Positions 24,971 to 32,365 of a DNA stretch of 55,985 nucleotides are shown here, in pieces. Under the pieces are notes generated by a model. That model ran no database searches. It saw only the letters and a list, made by a program, of their open reading frames with translations, and was not told the origin of the DNA. The first letter of the stretch is position 1, and each line of letters starts with the position of its first letter. The DNA is taken from NCBI GenBank assembly GCA_028718565.1, contig JAQULO010000006.1:1-55985 (forward strand), read 5' to 3'. Both the position numbers and the translations under genes were made by a program. Source of the stretch: Syntrophales bacterium (lineage in GTDB: Bacteria > Desulfobacterota > Syntrophia > Syntrophales > UBA2210).

Positions 24971-25351
24971 TTACTCAAGCCCGAAACTGCTCAGTGCCTC
25001 CTGGTTTGACTCACTGGTTTCCCTTTCCAGTAGAGGTATCTGCTCCTTTGCCTTGGTCGTAAGGCAGAGCTTCAGCGTCCTCTTATCCTCTTTAGAGAAC
25101 TCCTTGATGACCCACCCGCCGTCGGAAAGCCGATCCAGCATCCCTGAAAGGGTTGAATTGTCAAGGGTTAACCGTTTCCCCAGCTCGCCGGCTGAGACAC
25201 CCTCCTCTTCGGATAGTGCAAATATTACCAGATGCTGAGACGGGGTAAGACCATAGTTCTGGAGCCGTTTTTTGTATTTTCCATAGACATTCTGATGGGC
25301 CTTCGAGAGAAGAAAGGGTATGCAGTCGTCGCAGCAATGCATAACAGACAT
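24971..25351 (-). CDS. MarR-family transcriptional regulator
   Basis: This 126-residue winged-helix protein begins MSVMHCCDDCIPFLLSKAHQ. The wHTH core is GLTPSQHLVIFALSEEEGVS, AGELGKRLTLDNSTLSGMLD and RLSDGGWVIKEFSKEDKRTL, with the DKR wing typical of MarR. Three cysteines cluster in its first ten residues (CCDDC), which could act as a redox or metal sensor. The start is uncertain (ATGs at 25363, 25351 and 25342). It lies 246 bases upstream of the old-yellow-enzyme gene on the same strand and probably controls it and itself via the TTTGTAyGCmAA motif. Confidence 0.85.
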   Translation of the reverse strand: MSVMHCCDDCIPFLLSKAHQNVYGKYKKRLQNYGLTPSQHLVIFALSEEEGVSAGELGKRLTLDNSTLSGMLDRLSDGGWVIKEFSKEDKRTLKLCLTTKAKEQIPLLERETSESNQEALSSFGLE

Positions 25352-25364
25352 CAAACCCCACACA

Positions 25365-25377
25365 TTTTGTACGCCAA
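25365..25377 (+). promoter_or_regulatory. Candidate MarR operator (second copy)
   Basis: TTTTGTACGCCAA, 14 bases upstream of the MarR start, shares 11 of 13 positions with TTTTGTATGCAAA upstream of the oxidoreductase gene. This position is suited for autoregulation. It is a candidate only. Confidence 0.4.
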
Positions 25378-25703
25378 GTAGCAGAGAAAAATCGGGCCGT
25401 CAACGGCAAAATGAGCGGGTGTCCCTCAATGTCGTCTCCTCTTCCACCAGGCGCCCCTACTCTTTTTGAGATCTTTTCGTTGCCAATCCGGTCCGGGGAT
25501 GGCACCGTCGACGTTGTATCACCAGGTGGCTCCAAAAACATTGACATGATCGTAGCCTCATGCTAGTAGAAGCCGGTTTCTTTAGCAGGAAAGTTCACCC
25601 TCTTCTGCCATTTTGTTTCGGCTTGCAAATTGCCTCACCGGGAGACCTTCCTGGGGGTAGAAACCGGAGCAGAGGGGCACTGACAGGGAAAAGAGGAAAA
25701 AAG
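25378..25703. other. Intergenic region between MarR and the DRTGG operon
   Basis: This 326-base divergent intergenic region carries no convincing gene. Open frames inside it lack coding features and overlap the real genes on either side. It contains the candidate promoter at 25541-25569 for the plus-strand operon. The leader from there to the first start codon is about 130 bases, and I see no recognisable riboswitch in it. Confidence 0.6.
25541..25569 (+). promoter_or_regulatory. Candidate promoter of the DRTGG-NuoEF operon
   Basis: TTGACA (25541-25546), a 17-base spacer and TAGTAG (25564-25569). The -35 box is perfect, the -10 weak. It is 135 bases upstream of the first start codon of the plus-strand operon. 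Confidence 0.4.
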
Positions 25704-26084
25704 ATGACCCTTCGCGAGATAGCTGAGCTATTGGATGCCAAGATTCTGGTAGGAGGGGATCACCTGGGCATAGAGGTAAAAACCGCCTTCAGCGCCGATC
25801 TGATGAGCGATGTCCTCGCCTTTGCAAAGCCCGGAAGCATAATGATCACCGGCCTTACCAATCCCCAGATCGTCAGGATCGCGAGCATCGTGGATAATTC
25901 GGCAATCCTGGTAGTCCGGGGTAAGATCCCCCCCCGGGAGACGCTGGCTCTGGCGGAAGAACTGGACATTCCCGTTCTTTCCACAAAGTACATACTCTTT
26001 GAAACATCGGGGAGATTGTACGCAAGCGGGATAGTCGGTTGCGTCAGAAAAATCGAAGGTCCGGAAAGCATTGTCCCGTTATGA
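25704..26084 (+). CDS. DRTGG-domain protein 1
   Basis: This 126-residue protein begins MTLREIAELLDAKILVGGDH. The whole protein is one DRTGG-type domain: FSADLMSDVLAFAKPGSIMI, then TNPQIVRIASIVDNSAILVV, then LALAEELDIPVLSTKYILFE. Such stand-alone domains accompany NAD-linked [FeFe]-hydrogenase genes (HydABC) in many anaerobes, where they are thought to sense a ligand, but the ligand is unknown. AGAGGAAAA precedes the ATG at 25704. The stop overlaps the next start (ATGA). A related copy lies two genes downstream (26505-26846). Confidence 0.85.
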   Translation: MTLREIAELLDAKILVGGDHLGIEVKTAFSADLMSDVLAFAKPGSIMITGLTNPQIVRIASIVDNSAILVVRGKIPPRETLALAEELDIPVLSTKYILFETSGRLYASGIVGCVRKIEGPESIVPL

Positions 26085-26503
26085 CTCAAGGGCATAACTA
26101 CGTTTTCCCTGTTGAGGGCGAAAGATTTGATGAAGCCGGCAAGGTTTCCGTTCAAGTAAAACAGATATTGAAAAAGATCGGCATACCGGACGCCGTGCTG
26201 AGAAGGGCCGCAATCGCGATCTATGAATCGGAAGTAAATATCATCTCCTATGCCATTCATGGAACGGCCAGTCTTCAGGTGACAGATGACCACATATTGA
26301 TCGATATACAGGACGTCGGCCCCGGCATAACCGATATAGAACAGGCGATGGAACAGGGATATTCCACAGCGAACGATCATATACGGGCGATGGGATTCGG
26401 GGCGGGCATGGGTCTTTTCAACATAAAGAATTGTTCCGACATCTTTGAGATGTCATCGGAAGAGGGTAAGGGAACCCACCTCAAGATCACAATCAACAGG
26501 TGA
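26081..26503 (+). CDS. GHKL ATPase, anti-sigma-factor-like (RsbW type)
   Basis: This 140-residue protein is a lone HATPase_c domain: N box AIAIYESEVNIISYAIHG, G1 box DVGPGITDIEQ and G2 box GFGAGMGLFNIKN, closing with GKGTHLKITINR. There is no dimerisation/His domain, so it resembles the anti-sigma/serine-kinase group (RsbW-like). Such proteins occur between DRTGG genes in hydrogenase-linked clusters. The ATG at 26081 overlaps the stop of the preceding gene (ATGA), giving translational coupling. Function in this operon is inferred: ATP-dependent control or assembly. Confidence 0.88.
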   Translation: MTQGHNYVFPVEGERFDEAGKVSVQVKQILKKIGIPDAVLRRAAIAIYESEVNIISYAIHGTASLQVTDDHILIDIQDVGPGITDIEQAMEQGYSTANDHIRAMGFGAGMGLFNIKNCSDIFEMSSEEGKGTHLKITINR

Positions 26504-26504
26504 G

Positions 26505-26846
26505 ATGACAATGAACGTGGCTTTTTTGGTGGAAAAATTAGGCCTCAAGGTACGGTGCGGCGGTGACAGGCTGGACAGAGAGGTGTCAGGCGGGTACGCG
26601 GGTGATCTCTTGAGCAACGTCATGGCGGGCAGCAAGAGCGGCGACGTGTGGGTCACCTGTCAGGCGCACCAGAACATCGTGGCGGTGAGCGTACTGAAAG
26701 AGCACTCGGGCATCATCCTTACCCAGGGGAGGGAGCCGGATAAGGAGACCATCCAGCGGGCATCGCAGGAGGGAATACCACTCCTGGTAACCGAACTTTC
26801 CGGATTCGAGATAGCCGGCAGGATATACGGCCTCCTGCATCCCTGA
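26505..26846 (+). CDS. DRTGG-domain protein 2
   Basis: This 113-residue protein begins MTMNVAFLVEKLGLKVRCGG and is a paralogue of the first DRTGG protein: GGYAGDLLSNVMAGSKSGDV, then AHQNIVAVSVLKEHSGIILT, then IQRASQEGIPLLVTELSGFE. Start ATG 26505 follows AGGTGAG, one base after the stop of the ATPase gene; the ATG two codons later is an alternative. The pair may form heterodimers, which is speculation. Confidence 0.85.
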   Translation: MTMNVAFLVEKLGLKVRCGGDRLDREVSGGYAGDLLSNVMAGSKSGDVWVTCQAHQNIVAVSVLKEHSGIILTQGREPDKETIQRASQEGIPLLVTELSGFEIAGRIYGLLHP

Positions 26847-26926
26847 CGACATGGATGCCCTGTGCCCGGACACCTCGGAGAAGTCCGCTGCGGCACAACG
26901 CTTTTTCAGAATCAGGGTATGCGTCT

Positions 26927-27673
26927 ATGGTAAAGAAGGTAAAGGAGTTTCGGTGTGACCTTCACGTACATACCTGTCTTTCTCCCTGTGCCGATCTGGA
27001 CATGTATCCATCCGCTCTGGTAGAAAGCGCGGCCGCTAAGGGGCTGGATGTTATCGGCATCTGCGACCATAACGCCTCCGAGAACGTCCGGTATGTGATC
27101 GAGGCGTCCCGAGGAAAGCCGGTTCACGTCTTTCCCGGCATGGAGATATCCAGCAGGGAAGAGGCTCACGTTATCGCGCTCTTTGAAAATATCGACAAAT
27201 TGTTAAAGGTTCAAGAGGTCGTCTACGCCGCTCTTTCCGGCTCCAACCGGGAAGAGATATTCGGATGTCAGGCCGTCGTCAATGCGTCGGACGAGGTGGA
27301 GGGTTTTAATGACAGGCTGCTGATAGGTTCCGCTGATCTTTCGCTCCGGGAGATCGTCGAGGCGGTCCATGCCGCAGGCGGCATAGCGATCGCCGCGCAC
27401 ATCGACCGGGAGAGCTTCAGTGTCCTGGGCCAGCTGGGTTTTATTCCCCCCGATATACGATTCGATGCCCTCGAGATATCCCGCAGGATGGGGCTGGGGG
27501 AGGCGCGAAAGAGATATCCCGATCTGGGCGGCTACCCGTTTATCGAATCATCCGATGCCCACTTTATACGGGACATTGGAGAAGGGGTTACGAGGATATG
27601 CATGAAGGAACCCTCGCTCTCCGAGTTGAAGATGGCCCTCGAAGGGCGTGAGGGCCGGTACGTCAAGGAATAG
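26927..27673 (+). CDS. PHP-domain metal-dependent phosphoesterase
   Basis: This 248-residue protein of the PHP superfamily shows the metal-ligand motifs CDLHVHTCLSPCADLDMYP (H13 and H15), GICDHNASENV, FPGMEISSREEAHVIALF, AHIDRESF and a final ESSDAHF. PHP proteins hydrolyse phosphoesters or nucleotides with two or three metal ions. Members of this type sit in the HydABC satellite gene set. The ATG at 26927 is chosen as it precedes the conserved region; the frame is open for 24 more codons upstream. It follows the second DRTGG gene after about 80 bases and precedes a second ATPase gene by 3 bases. Confidence 0.88.
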   Translation: MVKKVKEFRCDLHVHTCLSPCADLDMYPSALVESAAAKGLDVIGICDHNASENVRYVIEASRGKPVHVFPGMEISSREEAHVIALFENIDKLLKVQEVVYAALSGSNREEIFGCQAVVNASDEVEGFNDRLLIGSADLSLREIVEAVHAAGGIAIAAHIDRESFSVLGQLGFIPPDIRFDALEISRRMGLGEARKRYPDLGGYPFIESSDAHFIRDIGEGVTRICMKEPSLSELKMALEGREGRYVKE

Positions 27674-27676
27674 CCC

Positions 27677-28225
27677 ATGCAGGAACTCTCCATGAACATC
27701 CTCGACATCGTCGAGAACTCTACAAGGGCGGGAGCGACCCTCGTACGGATCGGCATCACCGAAGACAGAACAAATGATATCCTGCGTATCGAGATCTCCG
27801 ATAACGGCGAGGGGATGGACCCGGATGTCGCCCGGAAGGCCCTGGACCCGTTTTACACATCCAAGACGGTACGTCGGGTGGGCCTGGGGCTTCCTCTTCT
27901 CTCACACGCCGCGAAGATCACCGGTGGAAGGTGTACGATCGAATCGAAAAAGGGAAAAGGGACGGCGGTGACCGCGGACTTCGGGTATCGTCACATCGAC
28001 CGCCAGCCCCTGGGGGATCTGCCGACAACCATGACAACCATGATAGCCGGTAATCCGGGGGTGGATTTTGTTTACACGCATCTGAGTGAGGGCGAGTCCT
28101 ATCTGTTGGACACGCGCGAGGTGAAGAATGAACTTGAGGATGTTCCCATCAATCATCCGACGGTGATTCAATTTCTAAAAGAAAATATACGGGATGGTCT
28201 GAAGGAGATCGGGGCCGGATATTAG
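27677..28225 (+). CDS. GHKL ATPase, HydABC-associated
   Basis: This 182-residue protein has an N-terminal HATPase_c domain (residues 1-105): N box LDIVENSTRAGAT, G1 ISDNGEGMD, a FYTSKTVRRVGLGLPLLSHA lid/G2 segment and GKGTAVTADFG. The C-terminal 75 residues (LPTTMTTMIAGNPGVDFVYT and beyond) are a family-specific extension. This protein is a regular companion of NuoE-like and NuoF-like subunits in clusters of [FeFe] hydrogenases. It begins 3 bases after the PHP gene and lies 40 bases before nuoE. Confidence 0.88.
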   Translation: MQELSMNILDIVENSTRAGATLVRIGITEDRTNDILRIEISDNGEGMDPDVARKALDPFYTSKTVRRVGLGLPLLSHAAKITGGRCTIESKKGKGTAVTADFGYRHIDRQPLGDLPTTMTTMIAGNPGVDFVYTHLSEGESYLLDTREVKNELEDVPINHPTVIQFLKENIRDGLKEIGAGY

Positions 28226-28265
28226 CTCCCCCCCTCCGGTCAGATCTTCCATCAAGGAGGAATAT

Positions 28266-28760
28266 ATGGATTTAGAGTACAACGAGCTTTTGGCGGAGTT
28301 TACCCCGGAACAGATCAACAAACTCGACGGAATCATTGAGAAATATAAGTGTCAGCCCGGGGGCTTGATCCCTGTGTTGGAAAGAGCTCAGGAGCTTCTG
28401 GGATTTCTTCCGGTCCCCGTACAGAAAAGGGTCGGAAGGGAACTCGGCATACCATTCAGCCACGTCTATGGCGTCGTCACCTTCTATTCTTTCTTTACCA
28501 TGCAGCCGCGCGGCAAGCACACGGTGCGGGTCTGTCTGGGTACCGCCTGCTACGTGAGGGGCGGGAAAAAGATCGCCGAAAACGTGGAAAAGATATTCGG
28601 CATAAAAGAGGGCGAAACGACACCGGATCGCATGTTCACGTACGAGACCGTCCGATGCCTCGGGGCATGCGGGTTAGGACCGGTCGTTGTGGTCGATGAA
28701 GACATCCACGGGCGGGTCAAACCCGACAAGCTGAAAGAGATATTACAACAATACAACTAG
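28266..28760 (+). CDS. NuoE/HydC-like [2Fe-2S] subunit
   Basis: This 164-residue thioredoxin-fold subunit binds one [2Fe-2S] cluster through C90, C95, C131 and C135 (VCLGTACYVRGG and VRCLGACGLGPV). The N-terminal helical part (EQINKLDGIIEKYKCQPGGL) is typical of the NuoE family. It would be the partner of the NuoF-like protein and corresponds to HydC of bifurcating hydrogenases and StnA of Stn transhydrogenases. AAGGAGG lies before its ATG. It is followed by a ferredoxin gene after 20 bases. Confidence 0.93.
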   Translation: MDLEYNELLAEFTPEQINKLDGIIEKYKCQPGGLIPVLERAQELLGFLPVPVQKRVGRELGIPFSHVYGVVTFYSFFTMQPRGKHTVRVCLGTACYVRGGKKIAENVEKIFGIKEGETTPDRMFTYETVRCLGACGLGPVVVVDEDIHGRVKPDKLKEILQQYN

Positions 28761-28780
28761 GCACGATAGAGGGACATGAC

Positions 28781-29155
28781 ATGGCGAAATTAAAGATAGA
28801 AGATCTGAAAAAGATCAAGGAACGCGTGCAGGGTGAGACCGCTCTGAGGGCTGGAGAGAGACGGGTCAAGGTAACCGTCCACATGGGAACCTGCGGTATA
28901 GCCGCCGGGGCGCGCGAGGTTATGGATACCCTGATGAGCGAGATTGAAGAGGCAGGAGTCAACGACGTCGTCGTCACCACATCGGGATGCATGGGGCTGT
29001 GCAGCAGAGAGCCGGAGATAACCGTTGAGATCCTGGGCCAGAACCCCATACTGTACGAGTTTATGAATCCCAACAAGATGAGGCAGGTTTTTAAGAGACA
29101 CATCCTCGAGGGTGAGGTTCAGACCCCCTTTGTCCTGGCCAAGGTAACGGAATAG
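28781..29155 (+). CDS. Thioredoxin-like [2Fe-2S] ferredoxin
   Basis: This 124-residue protein has the thioredoxin-like ferredoxin domain: VKVTVHMGTCGIAAGAREVM, then VVVTTSGCMGLCSREPEI. Only three cysteines are in cluster-binding positions (C38, C70, C74). The related domain at the N-terminus of the next protein has four (C11, C16, C48, C52), so the fourth ligand may be another residue. It is likely an electron-transfer or assembly component placed between NuoE and the NuoF fusion. The C-terminal 35 residues (FVLAKVTE end) are extra to the domain. Confidence 0.85.
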   Translation: MAKLKIEDLKKIKERVQGETALRAGERRVKVTVHMGTCGIAAGAREVMDTLMSEIEEAGVNDVVVTTSGCMGLCSREPEITVEILGQNPILYEFMNPNKMRQVFKRHILEGEVQTPFVLAKVTE

Positions 29156-29201
29156 GGCAGGGAGATATAACCAATCAATACTGAAGGAGGATACATATCC
29201 G

Positions 29202-32200
29202 ATGAAAGTTTTTCGGTCTCACATACTGATTTGCGGGGGTACCGGATGTCACGCCACGGGCAGCGCGAAGGTAAAACAGGCCCTCGTTGCGGAGCTGGAC
29301 AGACAGGGCCTTGCCGATGAAATAAAGCTGGTTGAAACGGGCTGCAACGGTTTCTGCGCCATGGGGCCCATCATGGTCGTCTATCCGGACGGGATCATCT
29401 ATATGATGGTGCAGCCGGAAGACGTGCCCGAACTGGTTGAAGAGCATCTACTCAAGGGGAGACCGCTGGCGCGCCTCCTGTATAAGGAACCGTCCACGGA
29501 GGAGACAATCCCCGCGATGAACAACATACCCTTCTTCGCCCTCCAGGAACTGCGGGTACTGCGGAACAAGGGCCTTATCGACCCGGAGGTCATCGACGAA
29601 TACATCGCACGGGACGGCTACGCCGGTGCGGCAAAGGCCCTCACCGAGATGACGTCGGAGGAAATCATCAAGGAGGTTCTCGACTCCGGTCTTCGAGGCC
29701 GCGGCGGTGCCGGGTTTCCGACCGGTCTGAAGTGGAAGTTCGCCTCCCAGTCACAAAACGACGTCAAATACGTCCTCTGCAACGCCGACGAAGGCGATCC
29801 GGGGGCGTTCATGGACAGGAGCGTCCTTGAGGCGGACCCGCATGCCGTCCTTGAAGGGATGGTAATCGCCGCGAAGGCGATCGGAGCCCACAAGGGGTAC
29901 ATTTACTGCCGGGCGGAATATCCGCTGGCGCTTCGCAGGTTGGATATCGCGATACAACAGGCCAAGGAATACGGCCTGCTCGGCAAAAACATACTGGATA
30001 CCGGCTTTGATTTCGACCTCGAGGTCTATCAGGGCGCGGGCGCCTTCGTCTGCGGCGAGGAGACGGCCCTCATGACATCGATCGAGGGGAACCGTGGAAT
30101 GCCGCGGCCCAGGCCCCCCTTCCCCGCCGTCGCCGGCCTCTGGCAGAAACCGAGCGTCCTGAACAACGTGGAAACCCTGGCCAGCGTCGGCCAGATAATA
30201 GCGAAGGGGAGCGCGTGGTTCTCCAATGTCGGGAACGAAACGAGCAAGGGGACCAAGGTCTTCGCCCTCACGGGGGACGTCAACAACGTCGGGCTCGTCG
30301 AGGTGCCGATGGGGACCTCCCTCGGAACTATCGTATACGATATCGGCGGAGGAATACCGCGGGGGAAGAAGTTCAAGGCAGCGCAGCTGGGAGGCCCCTC
30401 GGGTGGAATGATCCCCATCCAGCATCTCAACGCGCCGGTGGACTATGAGAACGTTGCCAAGCTGGGCGCCATCATGGGGTCCGGCGGTCTTATCGTCATG
30501 AATGAGGACATGTGCCCCGTCGACATGGCGCGCTTTTTCATGGACTTCTGCCAGGATGAGTCCTGCGGCAAGTGCACGCCCTGTCGCGAAGGGACGAAGA
30601 GGATGCTGGAGATCCTCACCAATATCTGTGAGGGAAAAGGCCGGGAGGGGGACCTCGAACGCCTGGAAGAGATGGCCGACGTAATCAAAAACTCGGCCCT
30701 CTGCGGTCTCGGCCAGACCGCCCCCAACCCCGTTCTGAGCACCCTCAGGTACTTCAGGGCCGAATACGAGGCCCACATCAGGGACAAACACTGCCCGGCC
30801 GGCGTCTGCGCGGCGCTCTTCAAATCGCCCTGTCAGAACGCCTGCCCGATCGGCATGGACGTTCCCCAATACATGGCGCTGGTACGTGCCAGGAGATTTG
30901 ACGACGCCTACCGGGTTATGATGAAGACGAATCCTTTCCCAGCCATCTGTGGGAGGGTCTGTGATCACCAGTGCCAGTTCAAGTGCCGGCGCAACACGCT
31001 GGATGAAGCGCTCGCCATCAAATTCGTCAAACGGTTTATCACCGACCATGCCGCCCATCCGGTGGTCAACCCCGTGCCGGCCGACAGAAAAGAGAAGATC
31101 GCGGTCATCGGAGCCGGGCCTGCGGGCCTTACTGCAGCGAAGGACCTGGCCCTGCGCGGCTACCAGGTGACCGTCTTCGAGGAACTCCCCGAACCTGGCG
31201 GGATGACCCGCTACGGCATCCCATCATACCGGCTGCCGCGGGACATCCTCGCAGGAGAGATCGACAGCATACGGGCACTGGGAGTGGAGATCAAGTGCAA
31301 TACCCGTGTCGGCAAGGATATATCATTCAAGGACGTAGAGAAGAAATACGACTACATCTATCTGGCTCCCGGAGCGCACAAGAGCCAGCGGATGAAGGTT
31401 GAAGGAGAGGACGCGACCGGTGTCTTCGGTGGTGTAGAATTCCTGAGAGACTTCAATCTCAACGAACAGGCCTGGTTGAAAGGCGAAAAGACGCTCGGCG
31501 CCAAGGTCGCGGTCATCGGGGGAGGCAACTCCGCCATCGACGCCGCACGGTGCGCGGTCCGTCTGGGTGCGGACGTCACGATTCTCTACCGGAGGACACG
31601 CGAGGATATGCCCGCGGCTGAGGAAGAAATCGTCGCGGCGGAGCATGAAGGCATAAAGATAGAGTACTTCGTGGCCCCCAAGAAGATCGTCGCGGAGAAC
31701 GGCAAGGTGACCGGCATTACCTGCGAGAGGATGAAGGCGGGAGATTTCGACAACAGCGGGAGGAGAAGGCCTGTCGTTGTTGAAGGTTCCGAGTTCACCC
31801 TCGGTGTCGACGCCGTCGTGGCCGCCATCGGCCAGACTTCGGATCTCTCATTCGTGCCGAAGAAGAGCGATGTGTCGGTCAATCGGTGGGATTGCTTCGA
31901 TCTCGCGGAAGGGAGCAAATCCCGGACCACCAGCGAGAAATTCTATGCGGGGGGTGACGCGGTAACGGGGCCATGGACCGTAGTCGGCGCCATCGCAGCG
32001 GGACACCAAGCCGCCCAAGATATCGACGGCGCGATACGCGCCAAGAATGGCGAACTTCCCTGGGAGGCGCCGGAGGAAGAAATCGACATACCCTTCGAGA
32101 TCGACGAAGAGACAACCGAGCAACCTCAGGCCGCAATGCCGGAACTGGATGCGGCACAACGGAAGACAAACTTCGACGAAGTGGAACTCGGCTACGACAT

Positions 32201-32255
32201 AGAAACGGCTATCAAGGAGGCGTCACGCTGCCTGCGCTGCGACGCCGAGGTGTAA
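29202..32255 (+). CDS. HydB/NuoF-like NADH-binding flavoprotein fused to a GltD-like NAD(P)H module
   Basis: This 1017-residue protein has four parts. Residues 1-95: thioredoxin-like [2Fe-2S] domain (C11, C16, C48, C52). Residues 110-520: NuoF core with FMN/NADH site GRGGAGFPTGLKW (166-178), ADEGDPGAFMD and a [4Fe-4S] motif (C455, C458, C461, C501). Residues 530-600: cysteine-rich segment (CPAGVC, CQNACP, CGRVC, CQFKC), as in GltD, for two clusters. Residues 632-1017: two Rossmann folds for FAD (AVIGAGPAGLTAA) and NADPH (VIGGGNSAIDAA, RRTREDMP). It probably exchanges electrons between NAD(H), NADP(H) and ferredoxin, together with NuoE and the small ferredoxin. It has no NuoG-like domain, unlike StnC. 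It ends the operon and is followed by a strong terminator. Confidence 0.92.
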   Translation: MKVFRSHILICGGTGCHATGSAKVKQALVAELDRQGLADEIKLVETGCNGFCAMGPIMVVYPDGIIYMMVQPEDVPELVEEHLLKGRPLARLLYKEPSTEETIPAMNNIPFFALQELRVLRNKGLIDPEVIDEYIARDGYAGAAKALTEMTSEEIIKEVLDSGLRGRGGAGFPTGLKWKFASQSQNDVKYVLCNADEGDPGAFMDRSVLEADPHAVLEGMVIAAKAIGAHKGYIYCRAEYPLALRRLDIAIQQAKEYGLLGKNILDTGFDFDLEVYQGAGAFVCGEETALMTSIEGNRGMPRPRPPFPAVAGLWQKPSVLNNVETLASVGQIIAKGSAWFSNVGNETSKGTKVFALTGDVNNVGLVEVPMGTSLGTIVYDIGGGIPRGKKFKAAQLGGPSGGMIPIQHLNAPVDYENVAKLGAIMGSGGLIVMNEDMCPVDMARFFMDFCQDESCGKCTPCREGTKRMLEILTNICEGKGREGDLERLEEMADVIKNSALCGLGQTAPNPVLSTLRYFRAEYEAHIRDKHCPAGVCAALFKSPCQNACPIGMDVPQYMALVRARRFDDAYRVMMKTNPFPAICGRVCDHQCQFKCRRNTLDEALAIKFVKRFITDHAAHPVVNPVPADRKEKIAVIGAGPAGLTAAKDLALRGYQVTVFEELPEPGGMTRYGIPSYRLPRDILAGEIDSIRALGVEIKCNTRVGKDISFKDVEKKYDYIYLAPGAHKSQRMKVEGEDATGVFGGVEFLRDFNLNEQAWLKGEKTLGAKVAVIGGGNSAIDAARCAVRLGADVTILYRRTREDMPAAEEEIVAAEHEGIKIEYFVAPKKIVAENGKVTGITCERMKAGDFDNSGRRRPVVVEGSEFTLGVDAVVAAIGQTSDLSFVPKKSDVSVNRWDCFDLAEGSKSRTTSEKFYAGGDAVTGPWTVVGAIAAGHQAAQDIDGAIRAKNGELPWEAPEEEIDIPFEIDEETTEQPQAAMPELDAAQRKTNFDEVELGYDIETAIKEASRCLRCDAEV

Positions 32256-32280
32256 ACAAGTAACCAACAAGGGCATTGCA

Positions 32281-32324
32281 AACCCCTGTCCGCGGCCCAG
32301 GAGCTGCGGACAGGGGTTTTAGTT
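32281..32324 (+). terminator. Intrinsic terminator of the DRTGG-NuoEF operon
   Basis: A perfect 13-bp stem, AACCCCTGTCCGC (32281-32293) and GCGGACAGGGGTT (32306-32318), with a 12-base loop is followed by TTAGTTT. It starts 26 bases after the stop codon of the NuoF-GltD gene and shows that the fusion gene is the end of the unit. Confidence 0.9.
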
Positions 32325-32365
32325 TGCGCTGCCCTGTTTATATTATATTGTAAGGAGGATGCATT

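Noticed and set aside
29751-31058. 435-codon minus-strand frame opposite the NuoF fusion
   Set aside because: An antisense shadow of a G+C-rich coding region, without a plausible start or domain.
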